Source: Siphonodentalium dalli (lineage: Eukaryota; Mollusca; Scaphopoda; Gadilida; Siphonodentaliidae). From it: a stretch of DNA of 64,000 nucleotides. Shown here one piece after another: positions 12,133 through 22,664 of this stretch. Below the pieces are notes generated by a model. The model was not told the origin of the DNA, searched no databases, and was given only the letters and a program-made list of their open reading frames with translations. Within the stretch, counting starts at the first letter, position 1. Each line of letters begins with the position of its first letter. Location of the stretch: positions 61,030,025-61,094,024 of the forward strand of contig CP136068.1 of NCBI GenBank assembly GCA_032622095.1, read 5' to 3'. Both the position numbers and the translations under genes were made by a program.

Positions 12133-13386
12133 TTCAATCACCTGTACGGACAGCGAATTGCTTTGGACTCTGGTCGAGTTTTGCGGCAGCATGATATTCC
12201 TCACTATACATGTCTAAATACTTATTGACCAATGCAACATATTAATAACTGCGCTTGACCCCCTCCCATGGCGCCTGACACACGAAGAATAGTATAGACG
12301 AGCATCATTATTATTACTATTACGTAACAACTCAACTAAATTATTGAACACTCCTCACAACTACCCCCTCTCCCAGCATCTCATCCCCTTTATCTCTCTC
12401 TCTCCCGTCCTCTCTATGTCTTTCTCCTTCACAATCTCTCTCCTTGCTTCTCACGACACCAACATTATACTATAATTATGATAGTTTCATTCCTTCCCGT
12501 CCGACCCCCCCTCTACACTTAATGAAGAGTGGGCGCGAAACAAATGGGGGAGCAAACTTGTGTTTAATCCCCTTTCCAATCATCCGATTATATATATTAT
12601 TCTGTCTTACTGTAAAATATTTGTCAAATTTTTAAACATGTTATTTTTTGATTGGAATAAAATATGTTTACATCAAAGTTCTTCCCATTCCTTTCAAAAG
12701 TATGGCCAGAATCACAAAAAGTTTCTCTTTAAAATTAAAAATTAATTTGTCATGCCCCATGCAGAACTGGGACAACCAGAATAGAACATATAGTTCTCAG
12801 CTAATTATCTAACACGTATAATAACCAAGTGAGTCACAATTTGCAACCTTTTCGGAAAACTTAGAATAATGTTCGGGATATATGTAAAAAATGAAGTTTT
12901 TACCTAATTTGGAAGCCATCTTGAGCAATTTGGTCTACAAACACCGTAGTGTGACAAATTAAAGATAGACCAAAACAATAAACATCGTTCACACCAAAGG
13001 TAGTTATATTTTACTTGAAAAATGGTCCAAATCTGAAAAGAGATTTTTTGGCCGATATTTATGTAAAGTTTGTGACAGAAAAATCCACCATTTCTGGTGA
13101 TGTCAATAGTAACAATTAACCGTGGTGCATCAGACATGTTAGTATTCATTGTATAGAATGCAGAATAGCCAATTGTATATATCAACCACAACTTGTAAGC
13201 AGTTGCAGGGCACGCTGGGGCAATATTTACCATTTTCCATATTTTGGTGGCCATTTTGAGCCACACCCATGAAACAACTACCCCTTTCATTTTCCTCTTT
13301 TCTTTCCGAACAACTCAACTTAAGTTTGGTGGCATGTGGTGGTTTCTTTGTTGCTGTCATGATGTATCAATCAAAAAATTATTATG
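12133..13386. other. LINE 3' flank and dispersed CCATTTTGG-type repeat
   Basis: 12133-12450 is probably the 3' untranslated part of the preceding LINE and becomes pyrimidine-rich (tatctctctctctc near 12390). 12682-12740 resembles 59695-59790. 12900-13300 carries motifs (ccatattttggtggccatttt) of the dispersed repeat family, and its 128-codon minus-strand frame is a shadow. Confidence 0.5.
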
Positions 13387-14488
13387 GATAGTGTAGGAAT
13401 CAGTACCATCAATGCTAGAGGTTTGGGTGAGAGCAGAAAACGTGCCGAGGTTTTTAATTATCTTCGAACGCAAACAGCTACATTGTATGTTTGCAAGAAA
13501 CACATTTTACGTCGGACTTAGAAGATTCTCTTCAGGTAGAATGGGGTGGAGATATCTATTTTAACTCTTATAATTCTAGATCTCGAGGAGTAGCATTTCT
13601 CTTTAAACGAAGTAACGATTTTAATTATATGGTGCACAAAGTTGAAAAGGTTGGAAAGGGGATGGGGCTTGTTATGGATTTAACTGTTAGTGGTTCTCGC
13701 CTCACGTTAGCTGGCATGTATGGGCCAAATTCAAATGATCATTCCTTCTTCGAAAGTATACAACAGGTAATAACTGACATTGGAAATGAATCTGTAATTA
13801 TCTGCGGAGACTGGAACATTGTCATGAATCAAACGAAAGATACCAAATTTTATTCACGTGACAACTGTCCAAAAGCTAGAAAAGCTGTTGAAGAATTGAT
13901 GGGGTCCCAACGTTTATGTGACGTTTGGTGTCGCTTGAAAAACAAATATACGCGATTTACTTGGTGGTCGAAGAACAGAAAACAAATTTCCCGCTTGGAT
14001 TATTTTCTAGTTTCGGAACATATCGTTCCGTTAGTTGATCAAATAGTTGTTTTACCAAAATAAGAAAACATTTCAGACCACTGCATGGTAGAAATAACCA
14101 TAAAATTTAGCAATTTTAAATGGGGCAGAGGTTATTGGAAAATGAATAACATGTTATTGGGAGACGAAATCTATAAAGCGGGAGTTACAAAGAAAATAAG
14201 CGATGTTTTAGATCAATACCGAGTAAAAAACGCAAACTTAGAGGGGCGAGAATATTTTAGTATCAACGACCAACTCCTGTTCGAAATGCTTCTCGTTGAA
14301 ATAAGAGGCTTTACAATAATGTTTGCTTCGAGGATTAAAAAAACAAAATTGAACGAACAGGCCAAAATAGAAAAAGAGTTTACAAACAAATTACGATAAA
14401 AACGACACTGTCACATTGCAAAAAATAGAAGAACTTTCGACTAAACTACACGAGTATGAAGAAGAGATTAATATTATTCACCATAAGG
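13387..14488 (+). pseudogene. L1/Tx1-like LINE: apurinic endonuclease region
   Basis: N-terminal endonuclease of an L1/Tx1-clade ORF2. Blocks seen are ISTINARGLG at the start, VCLQETHF after a frameshift near 13484, GMYGPNS, VIICGDWNIVM, then TRFTWWS, SRLDYFLVS and SDHC. A single in-frame stop (14061-14063) lies just before SDHC. Next comes GRGYWKMNNMLLGDE and a region like EIRGFTIMFASRIKK, both typical of the linker between endonuclease and reverse transcriptase in this clade. A further stop (14397-14399) and a frameshift follow before similarity ends at about 14488. The catalytic residues E, D-N, D and H are all readable, so decay is modest. Confidence 0.85.
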
Positions 14489-15834
14489 TGTCTGACCTGT
14501 TCATGCCCTCTGGATATTTAGTCCTTAGTTGGATAATCCAGTTTTGTATTGTTTCGCCGACATCGAGTATTGATTGTTCTCGATGTCTGAGTCTGTGTGA
14601 GGCTAGTGACACGATGTGAGAGGTAGTTGTGTTTACTGACTAGCTGTTTGTGAGCATTTGATGTATCCCTAATGAGTTGATGGATTCTTGGTGCAAGAGT
14701 TTAAAATTATAGTTGGTGGGGGTTTATTTTTTTATAAACTGTTTGTTGAGTGCTAATGTCAAGTGTTTGATGTATATGTCCTGTCGGGTTTCTGAGGGGT
14801 GTACCACTAAGTTATTGGCCAGTATTAGGGAGTTGTATACTGGCCAGGGCTTTGGCAATGTTGAGTATATTTGTTAGATTGTTTGTGCTTGTGCTTGGTG
14901 CATCAATACTGTGACGTATTGTACGTCTTTTGGCCTTCAGAGGGCGTTTGTGTGCTAGGGTATCTTTGTTCAGTCTGAGTTCAGTGACTGAAATGAAGTA
15001 GGGGTTGTTGACCTTTTCCTTTTTTAGGGATTCTAGTCTGACCATATTCCTCTAGATCCAATTTGAGTCTTGTTAGGAGTGTGCCTATTGCTTCTTCTTT
15101 CAGTTAGTGAGAATGAGGCATTAAGTTCAGTGCTTTTGGCAATGAATTCCGATTTGTTTTGGTCAAGTCGGAATTGTGTGAGGTCTTTGTTGATTTGTAT
15201 AATGTTGATTGAAGCTTCAAGGAGTGTCTCTTTTTGTCTTTGTGCGTGTGGCTCCTGTGTGCAGATATTAGTTGGTTGGATACTAACTCGTTGACTAAGA
15301 GGTATGAGTCGTTCGGTCAAGCAGCGGTTAAGAAAGTCTATGTGTTGTTCCGCTTTGACGATTTTAATTCGGACATTTCTCGTGGCCTTGTATAAACGAA
15401 TTTTGTCTCGGGGGGATATTGATTTTCACGTGTGGAGTTTTATCGTGTGTTTTGGCTGGATTTGATAGGACACGCCTTCGTTTGGCTTTCCTATTATCCG
15501 TGTTCGAGTTTAGTTCACCAGTGTCGAGTTGTTCTGCCATAAATCGCTGGATGATGATGCGAGTGTAATATGTGTAGCCATATAGTAAGAAGTTGGGGTG
15601 ATTAGTTATAAGATTATAGTTTAGCAAGGGAAGCCTAACTGTCTTAGTATAGCGTTGGTCGAGTTGAGTTCTCGTAAGTTGCTTGTTAAGTATGATAACT
15701 TAGGTGATAAGTATGTGGTATACTAGTACTATGTTTTATAGTTTAGTGGTTTTACTGATTTCGCTTGGGTTAAGCTCTTCAGGTGTTTGTCACGATCAGC
15801 AATCGATAATTTAAAAAAAAAATAATAATAATAA
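14489..15834 (-). mobile_element. Foreign insert replacing the LINE reverse transcriptase
   Basis: Between the two L1/Tx1 parts, about 1.35 kb has no similarity to a LINE on the + strand and instead holds minus-strand coding-like sequence. It ends at an (AAT)n microsatellite (15810-15838). The reverse-transcriptase core of the host LINE is missing, so insertion was accompanied by deletion, or the LINE pieces were already separated. Confidence 0.5.
14812..15627 (-). pseudogene. Unassigned broken protein, possibly a retroelement N-terminal region
   Basis: Three minus-strand open frames follow each other: 15627-15364, about 15380-15033, and 15045-14812. They read as one protein of roughly 260 residues with two frameshifts. 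Basic blocks RKAKRRRVLSNPAK and KAKRRTIRHSI flank a helical middle with KAEQHIDFLNRCLTERLIP and DLTQFRLDQNKSEF. The 'HI.FL..CL....IP' helix reminds me of N-terminal regions of Penelope-like or DIRS-like elements, but I cannot confirm this. Codon-like continuity across the shifts argues for a once-functional gene. Confidence 0.4.
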
Positions 15835-16269
15835 TAATTATCGATACCAACTTCAAATTACTAGGTGTTAATTTCGACCTTAATGCGGAAAATATTTTTC
15901 ACGAAAATTACAGCAATGTATATTGCCGTAACGAGGAAACAATCATTACAATCATTACAATCAGAGAAATTATGTAATGAAGAATATATTTGTCCGATTT
16001 CAAAGAAAATTCAAAAATATAAGTTCTGGGTCAAAGTCTTATCGGCATGGACAAAATTTAATAAAAAAGTCAACGATTTCAATCCAAATGTGTTATTCCA
16101 GTCAGTGTGGTACAATAAGGATATTGTCATAAACGGAGACACAATATACATACACAAATGGGAAGCGAAAGGAGTGCATACGATTTTAGAATTTTTTGAC
16201 GCGAACGGTAACATACTTCAGATTTCACAATTCGGTAAGAAATTTTCAATGAAACCAAATGTATTATGA
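15835..16269 (+). pseudogene. L1/Tx1-like LINE: C-terminal end
   Basis: Starts with FKLLGVNFDLNAENIF (usual LGI.F..N...F), shifts frame near 15865-15960, and then reads PNVLFQSVWYNKDIVINGD with HKWEAKGVHTILEFFDANG and QISQFGKKFSM. The 'WYN..I.I......W..KG+..+.+..D..G......F' string is the usual C-terminal part of L1/Tx1 ORF2. Same strand and clade as the endonuclease at 13387-14488, so the two are probably parts of one copy. Confidence 0.7.
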
Positions 16270-17774
16270 AATATATGAAATGCATGAACATATCGAGTCG
16301 AATAATAGCAAAAACACATAGACCTGGTATATCTGATAGCTTCCGTATTATTGCAGGAGTTAATAAAAAAATTAATAAAACAAAAACTTTAAAAACTATT
16401 TAACTGATACTTTTCTTTTACTTTCAGAAGTACAAAACCCTGCCACGTGGGTTCTGTAATGGAGCTATGTAAAATCGTGGCATATTCCAAAGGACGAATA
16501 AACATATATAAAAAAAAATGATATGCCTCACTTACATTACACAGTTCTGTTTTATTTCCTGTTGAAATATGACTAGAATCCCAATGTGATTTTTTTTTAT
16601 TCTATACCGCATTCTGTAAAGTCGAATTTCTGAGGGATTGGAAGTGGCTAGGACGCCAATAATTGCATATTTCACTGCTCCAATTATCAGATAAAATACA
16701 AAATAAGTCAAATTTCTCAACCATTTCCAAACAGCATAGATTGATCTAGAAAATATAAGTGAAAAAACGTCATATTTTCAACTTTCGGTGGCCATTTTGG
16801 TGGCCATCATGGATGGGGAGTTTCAATTTTGCCCTATAAAAGTGTCATTATGTCTTAGCTTCACGAAAATATATACATTTGTATACAATTTATTAAGAGT
16901 TTCCTGCTATAATTTGCATCAAACTGACTTAGGGCCTCGTCTGAAAAACCGCGGCCACTATTGGCCATGATGGCTGCCATCTTGTCTGAAGTCTACACAG
17001 CCACTTTTTTTTCTTGTAACATTGCTTAAAAGTTGAAGGACATACTAAGGAACAAAATGAGTTGGGTTAAGTCCCAGGGGTGGTGCAAGGGTACCTCCAT
17101 TAGCTCCCGGACTAATAGATTTATATATATAATTAGTACTCAAATCAGGGTTTATTAATGTTATTAGTAAACATGTGCCTTTTTCGTATTGGAATACAAT
17201 TTACTTTGAAATTTCCCGCGGTGATTGTTGTTCCACTTTAATAATTAAAAGCTTTGAAATTTCCCGCGGTGATTGTTGTTCCACTTTAATAATTAAAAGC
17301 TAGGGTTTGATTGTTTTCTCATGTTGGAATAATATTTTGCGCTTTGATTACAGACAACATATACATTTATGCTAACTTTGCCGATAACCTGCATATATTG
17401 ATCGTGAAAATGGTACACTATCTTTTAATTATGGCCCTATTATTGTCAAAAACCCAAACCAGATTGTTTGTACTATTTCAGAAAACACAATATATCAACA
17501 ACGCGAAATTGTTATTATTTTAATAATTCTTCATTTGAATCAAATTAATTCCCGATAAACATAAGAAAATGAGTGTGATGAAAATTTGGCTATGAAAGTT
17601 ATGAAATGTGTTTAGCAAGATGTATAAAGATGTTACGCTCAGCTTAAATCTTCAGTGGAGTGTTTCCCCACACTATAAAATCTTCAGCATAATTTTGTTA
17701 TCTTTTGCATTTGTTTTCAATTGGATGCTGAGGATCTCGTTATAATTAGTCATGCAGTTTAGTTTGCTTTCCAG
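16270..17774. other. Dispersed repeat and intron sequence before the first MLH1 exon found
   Basis: 16533-17000 matches the module at 10195-10345 and the 'ttgcatcaaactgacttag' block seen again near 40395. 17204-17299 is a 48-bp direct duplication (gaaatttcccgcggtgattg). The last 40 bases form the polypyrimidine tract and CCAG acceptor of the MLH1 exon. Confidence 0.6.
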
Positions 17775-17883
17775 GTATGAGGGATATCCTTTCTAACAAC
17801 ACATTTGTTGGTGTGGTGGATGAGGAATATTCCTTGATTCAACACCAAACTAAACTATACCTGATGAACACAGCGAAATTAAG
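17775..17883 (+). CDS. MLH1: MLH1 coding exon (human exon 14 equivalent)
   Basis: Internal exon of DNA mismatch-repair protein MLH1, the MutL homologue that pairs with PMS2/PMS1 in the nucleus. After a polypyrimidine tract ending TTTGCTTTCCAG the exon opens with two bases finishing a split codon, then reads [14 protein letters not shown] and later [16 protein letters not shown]. This matches the start of the C-terminal dimerisation domain (human LREMLHNHSFVG and HQTKLYLLNTTKL). It ends AAATTAAG followed by donor GTAGGT, leaving two bases (AG) that join C of the next exon to give Ser. The length of 109 bp equals the human exon 14 length I recall. There is no stop or frameshift. The preceding exon, which should carry the conserved LTSVL segment, was not found in the 17.7 kb upstream. 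Confidence 0.95.
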
Positions 17884-18022
17884 GTAGGTCTGTCTTTCAT
17901 CTTTTCTACAATATTCAATAGTCACAATAGCTCGTTGTATTCCAGTTATTGTTAGGGCCAAATAGAAAAAGATGTTTGGTTCTCAGACAATTTTTTTCTG
18001 GACTCATGAGGGATAGGTTTTT

Positions 18023-20530
18023 AGCTAAACTTTACAAAGAGCTATTGCCATGGGTTGGCGGTCGTCATCCGTGCATCCGCCAAAATTTCCTTTGGCATGC
18101 CCTACAGGCATCCGATCTTCACCAAACTTCATATGTAGCTTCAGGGTGACCTATAGATGGGAGTTTTCCGAATGTGAATGAAATCGTTTTCTACCTAGAA
18201 GTCTTGACAGCATGTCACAACACCGCTGTGCGGTGCCAACAATGAATGGCTGACAAAATTGCCATTACAAGTGTTCATAATTATGTACTAGTAAAAAACG
18301 ATTAATATCAGCTGATCCCAGAATCAGTCTCTATGGCGAGAGTGCGATTATGGATTATCCACGAATGAAAACTGCTGATCTTCGGAGTGACCACTAAATG
18401 AGAGCCACAAATGTTTTTTTTCTAATTTCATTGAAAACATGGCCACCAGGGGCCATTTTGGATTTTTATGTGTACCCATACCATGTATGGTACACATAAT
18501 GCCGATGTCCGGATCAACCATCCGTCGTTCGTCCGTCTGTCCGTAGACACTTGCTATCCGATTCATTTACTTGAATATTTTTTTATCGGATCTTGTTAAA
18601 ATTTTATGTGCATGTTTATGATGACACACTCCTCACCTGTATAGTTTTTGGTATCGATCGGTTTAGAAATTATTAACACTTTGCATCCGCACATAGGCAT
18701 GAGCTATCCGATGCTGTAACCAAAGTATTTTTTGTCCGATTGTTTTCATAATTGATATGTAGGTTTATAATGACACACCCCTCACCTGTATAGTTTTTGG
18801 TATCGATTGGTTGATCGGTTTAGAAAATAATTAATCCTGCACACAAATGCTATCTGATGCATCTAAGTCAAACTGTTTTCTTCTGATATGCCTCATATTT
18901 TTTACCTAGGTTTTCTTAGCACGTTCTTTATCTGTATGGTTTTTGGTATCGTTTAATTAACCCTTTTCAAACTTATGTTTACTTAGAACTCACGCAAGCT
19001 GCTATGACTCAAAACATTTTTCATCTGATCTACATGTGGTCCTCACCCAGAAATACAGATCAAGTTCAAATTTGCTCCCAGAGCTGTCAAATTTAAGTGA
19101 TTGATGATTCTTTACTCCAGTTTGTGTGCAATAGTAATTTACCCCCCCCTGTTGAAACATGTTCATGGCATTAATACAAATAGTCCATTGTCCATTTGTA
19201 GGATGTTCTAGAGCATGGCTGTTTAGAGAATTGTTGTTTACAGAGACACTGTTGTCTTATCTTGAGAAAAAAATTAATCCACACATTAGTTCCATCATAT
19301 GATGTCATTGAAAATGATTAACCCTCTCCACACATTATATGTTCATTCTCCTATTCTATGTCCAGGTTGATCGTGATCTACTTTTCACTTGCATGTATTT
19401 CATGATTAAAATTAACCTATTCCATAGACACATGATAGGCAGATTTTAAATTATCTCTTTCGCCTTGGGCCAGGTTCACTAAGAATTTCTATAAGCCACC
19501 AATTGAATATTCATCATTTGAGGAAATATCTTATTTTGAAATTCCCTCTATTGCATTTGGGCTGCAGGATAATAATAATGGTTCTGGTATTCTTGAAGCT
19601 GACTTATTGGTCAAATATTTTTCACCCAATCACTTTTATAATCTCATTCAGGTTGATCGTGACACATTCTTCACGTGTATAGATTTTGGTATTGATTGAA
19701 TGTTTTTGAGAACATTAACCCAACATTTAATAATATTTCTGCTGTTACAGACATTGTATCTTTCCAATGATCAGCTTAGAATAAAATTAACCATAGGTAT
19801 ACTGTACGCGATCCAATGTTATGACTCTAATATTTTCAATTTGACCCTTCTCATATCTCTCCTTTAGTTATCTGATAATTCTGTATTAAAATATTTTATA
19901 TTCAACCATTATCAATCATATGTAATATCAAGGTCTATACACCCCTCACTTGTATAGATGTTCAGGTGTTTGTTGGTCTCTAATCTCAATCATCCCATAA
20001 CTTTTACTATGCAGCTAACACAACAACATAATCTGTTATGACTCGAGTTCCATTGTAAGAAGTAAATAAATAGAGTTATTATGATGTTAATATTGTAACT
20101 ATTATATCTTTAACAGCTATGGTGCATCTGTCTGACTGTGGTTGGGCATAATTATCTTTATCAATCTATCACACATACATGTATCTCTGTTGGAGTGACC
20201 TAATAGGTTGAAATCGAATGTCATATCCATGTTCCTATTGTGTTTAAATGAGCAAGTTGCTCAATAAGTCTGATTCCACTATGAAACTAATAAATAATAG
20301 TACGCTGTGAATTGTTGATATTCTTGCACTCATAAAAAGATCGCTATCGCCAAGGTATGGGTTAAACATCTGCCGATCGTGATCGGCCTCTCGTTCTTTA
20401 TATAAATTTATATTTCTTCATGTTGACATATTGTATTACCTAACTTTCCGCATTCCTAATCACTCTATTGACTGTAACAGATGAAATTATCCCCCATCCA
20501 AATTGAGCTACAGTGTCATTGACACTTTCT
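18023..20530 (+). mobile_element. HINE-like element, copy 2, interrupted by another repeat family
   Basis: Head AGCTAAACTTT with the 'gagctattgccatgggttgg' block and GTCC-type box; one core unit runs to about 18465. The element resumes near 20430 with 'cctaactttccgcattccta' and ends with AATTGAGCTA (20501-20510), hairpin AGTGTCATTGACACT (20512-20526) and TTCTT. The same tail order is seen in copy 1. Confidence 0.65.
18466..20410 (+). mobile_element. Second GTCC-box family nested in HINE copy 2
   Basis: The 5' edge is a hairpin, TGTGTACC...GGTACACA, then 'cataatgccgatgtccggat' and a CCGTC-rich box (18522-18545). The body has repeated units of about 150 bp with 'cctcacctgtatagtttttg' and 'gttgatcgtgac' (18620, 18771, 18930, 19363, 19650, 19940). 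The 3' edge is the hairpin GCCGATCGTGATCGGC (20372-20387) then CTCTCGTT. A partial copy with the same 5' start lies at 40539-40690, and the 3' edge recurs near 58790. Confidence 0.55.
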
Positions 20531-21124
20531 TAAAATTTTGTAGGGACAATTGTGATCATCTGTAGATGGGAGCTATCAAAAAACATGGCCACCAGTGGCC
20601 ATCTTGCAATTTACTCTTTACATGACTAAATCCTTTGGCGAACCCTACAGACCACATCCCTCGTCCGATCATCACCAAACTTTGTATGCATCTTCAGGAT
20701 GACCTTTAGATGGGAGCCATCGATTATTTTCGAAATTCATTGAAAAACATGGCTGCCAGTGGACTACTTGGAATTATTCTTTGCATAAATAAATCCTTTG
20801 GCATAAATAAATCCTTTGGCCTCATCCAATCGTCACCAAATGTCATATGGATCTTCGGGGTGACCTCTAGATGGGAATCATCGATTATTTCCAAAATTTG
20901 TTATAAAACATCAGCCATCTTGGATTTCAAATTTGAATCCATCGGTACACCCTCCATCCCACTTTTATTGGTGAATTTTTTTTCAAATGAAAATAATTTC
21001 ATCTACACAATACAAGCCCTTTACTGTAACTTTTTGACTTTCCTTCTTTTATCATTCTATTCATTGCTCAGCAAAAAATTAACTCATTCCCAAGTTGAGC
21101 TATACTGTCATTGACACTTTCTTT
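20531..21124 (+). mobile_element. HINE-like core and tail without a head
   Basis: Core units with 'catggccaccagtggccatc' and 'actaaatcctttggc', then tail AAGTTGAGCTA (21092-21102), hairpin ACTGTCATTGACACT (21104-21118) and TTCTTTG. It follows directly after the tail of copy 2, so it is tail-to-core, as in a concatemer that lost a head. The open frame of 134 codons here is a repeat shadow. Confidence 0.6.
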
Positions 21125-21130
21125 GTTTTT

Positions 21131-21840
21131 AGCTCACCTGAGACGAAGTCTCCGGTGGAGCTATAGTCATCACTCCTCGTCCGTCGTCCGTCCGTCCGTC
21201 CGTCTGTCTGTCCGTCCGTCCATCAAGAATCATCTTCTTCTCCAGAACCGTAAGACGGAACAGGTTCATATTTGGTGTCGATGTTCCCTAGGTGAATCTC
21301 ATTCAGATTTATTCAAATGAAGTCATCAGGTCAATTAGTTGAAAAAGCAGGGCCACAACTTATAGTAATTCTTAAAATGACTTTTTCTCAAGGAATATTG
21401 TGCCGATTAAGCTTATATTTGGTACGGAGGGACCTTGGTTGACTAGGGTTCAGATTTGTTCAAATGGGGTCACTGGTTCAAATACGGGCAGAGCCAGGGA
21501 CATAACTTTAAAAACAAAAAATTTAATTTTTGCATTTTGACCTTTAATTTTTTTTTAGGACCCATCACAGCCTCATATTTCTTACCAAGATTTTCTTAGC
21601 ATGTTCTTCATCTGTATGGATTTCGGTATTGTTTATTTAACCCCTTCCACTCTTGTTTTGATATAGAATTCATCCAAGACAGGATTACTCAAACATTTTT
21701 CATCTGATCAACACCAAATTTGGTATATGAATTTTTGACACTCATATACAGATCAAGTTAAAATATGGGTTTGATCCAATATATTTTAACAGAGTTATGG
21801 CCCTTTATAATTCACACCTCTTTGCTATGCACTATTAATT
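21131..21840 (+). mobile_element. GTCC-box family with AGCTCACCTGAGAC head, copy 1
   Basis: Head hairpin AGCTCACCTGAGAC-GAA-GTCTCCGGTGGAGCT, then a long CCGTCC box (21178-21225). Two core units follow, with 'agaaccgtaagacgg', 'ttcagatttgttcaaatggg' and 'cagagccagggacataact'. A weaker unit follows to about 21840. A sister copy lies at 40735. It starts nine bases after the tail of the preceding element. Confidence 0.6.
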
Positions 21841-22664
21841 TTTAAGAGAACACTGAAGCCTGTATTATTGAAAAAGCCAATTTATCATAGTGTGGACACC
21901 TGATACTCTTGCTGAAGACTGCTTACTTCAGACCAGTTTACCATCTGTCATTACATGACATGACATTAGCTAAACACCTATTCTACAAGAATAAATAGGA
22001 ATAGTCCATTGTTCATTTCTCCAAGCCTGGACATAGTGTGTCTGACATTTGCAGAATGAGGTCCCCAGATGGTGAATTTAGTGTTGCTACCCCATACAGC
22101 AGGCTAGCATCACCAAATACACCCTCAATTACCTTATTCTGCTTAGGCCTATCTTCTGGGACAATTTTTTTTTTTTTGAACATGTTTTAAAATTTGAAAA
22201 AAGTGACACCATTATAACATCTGCAGAGTTATGAAACTTTACTCTTTAATGAAATTATGGAAACATTCCACCCTCCCCCACCCACCCCCTCCCACATGGC
22301 CCAGACCCAACCCTATCCTAAGTATATTTTTTTTTGGGGACCTAATTCTACAAATGTCAGACATACTAAATTCAGGTTTGGCCATTTCATATTATTTTTT
22401 TAATCACCACTTATCCAGATGAAATCATACCACTAATTTTCAAAGAAAAATGGGGGGGGGGGTATGTACTGGATTAAATTTGTCTTCTATCTGTCAGGCT
22501 TCCATCTGTCTGCCTGTTGAGATGTCTATCCATCCATCTATCAACAATTGATTTCTTCTCCATAATAAAGACGGAATGTGTTTATATAGTTCAGTGTGCA
22601 TGTTCCCTAAGTGTCTCACAATCAGATTTGTTCAATTAAGTTCATCACATCAAATACATGTAGG
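21841..22664. other. Repeat-poor intron segment
   Basis: Contains a short poly-T, a poly-G run near 22452 and a weak GTCT/CATC box at 22490-22545 followed by one core-like unit. No coding or inverted-end signal was seen. Confidence 0.4.

Noticed and set aside
12904-13290. 128-codon minus-strand frame
   Set aside because: Covers a dispersed CCATTTTGG-type repeat; no family resemblance.
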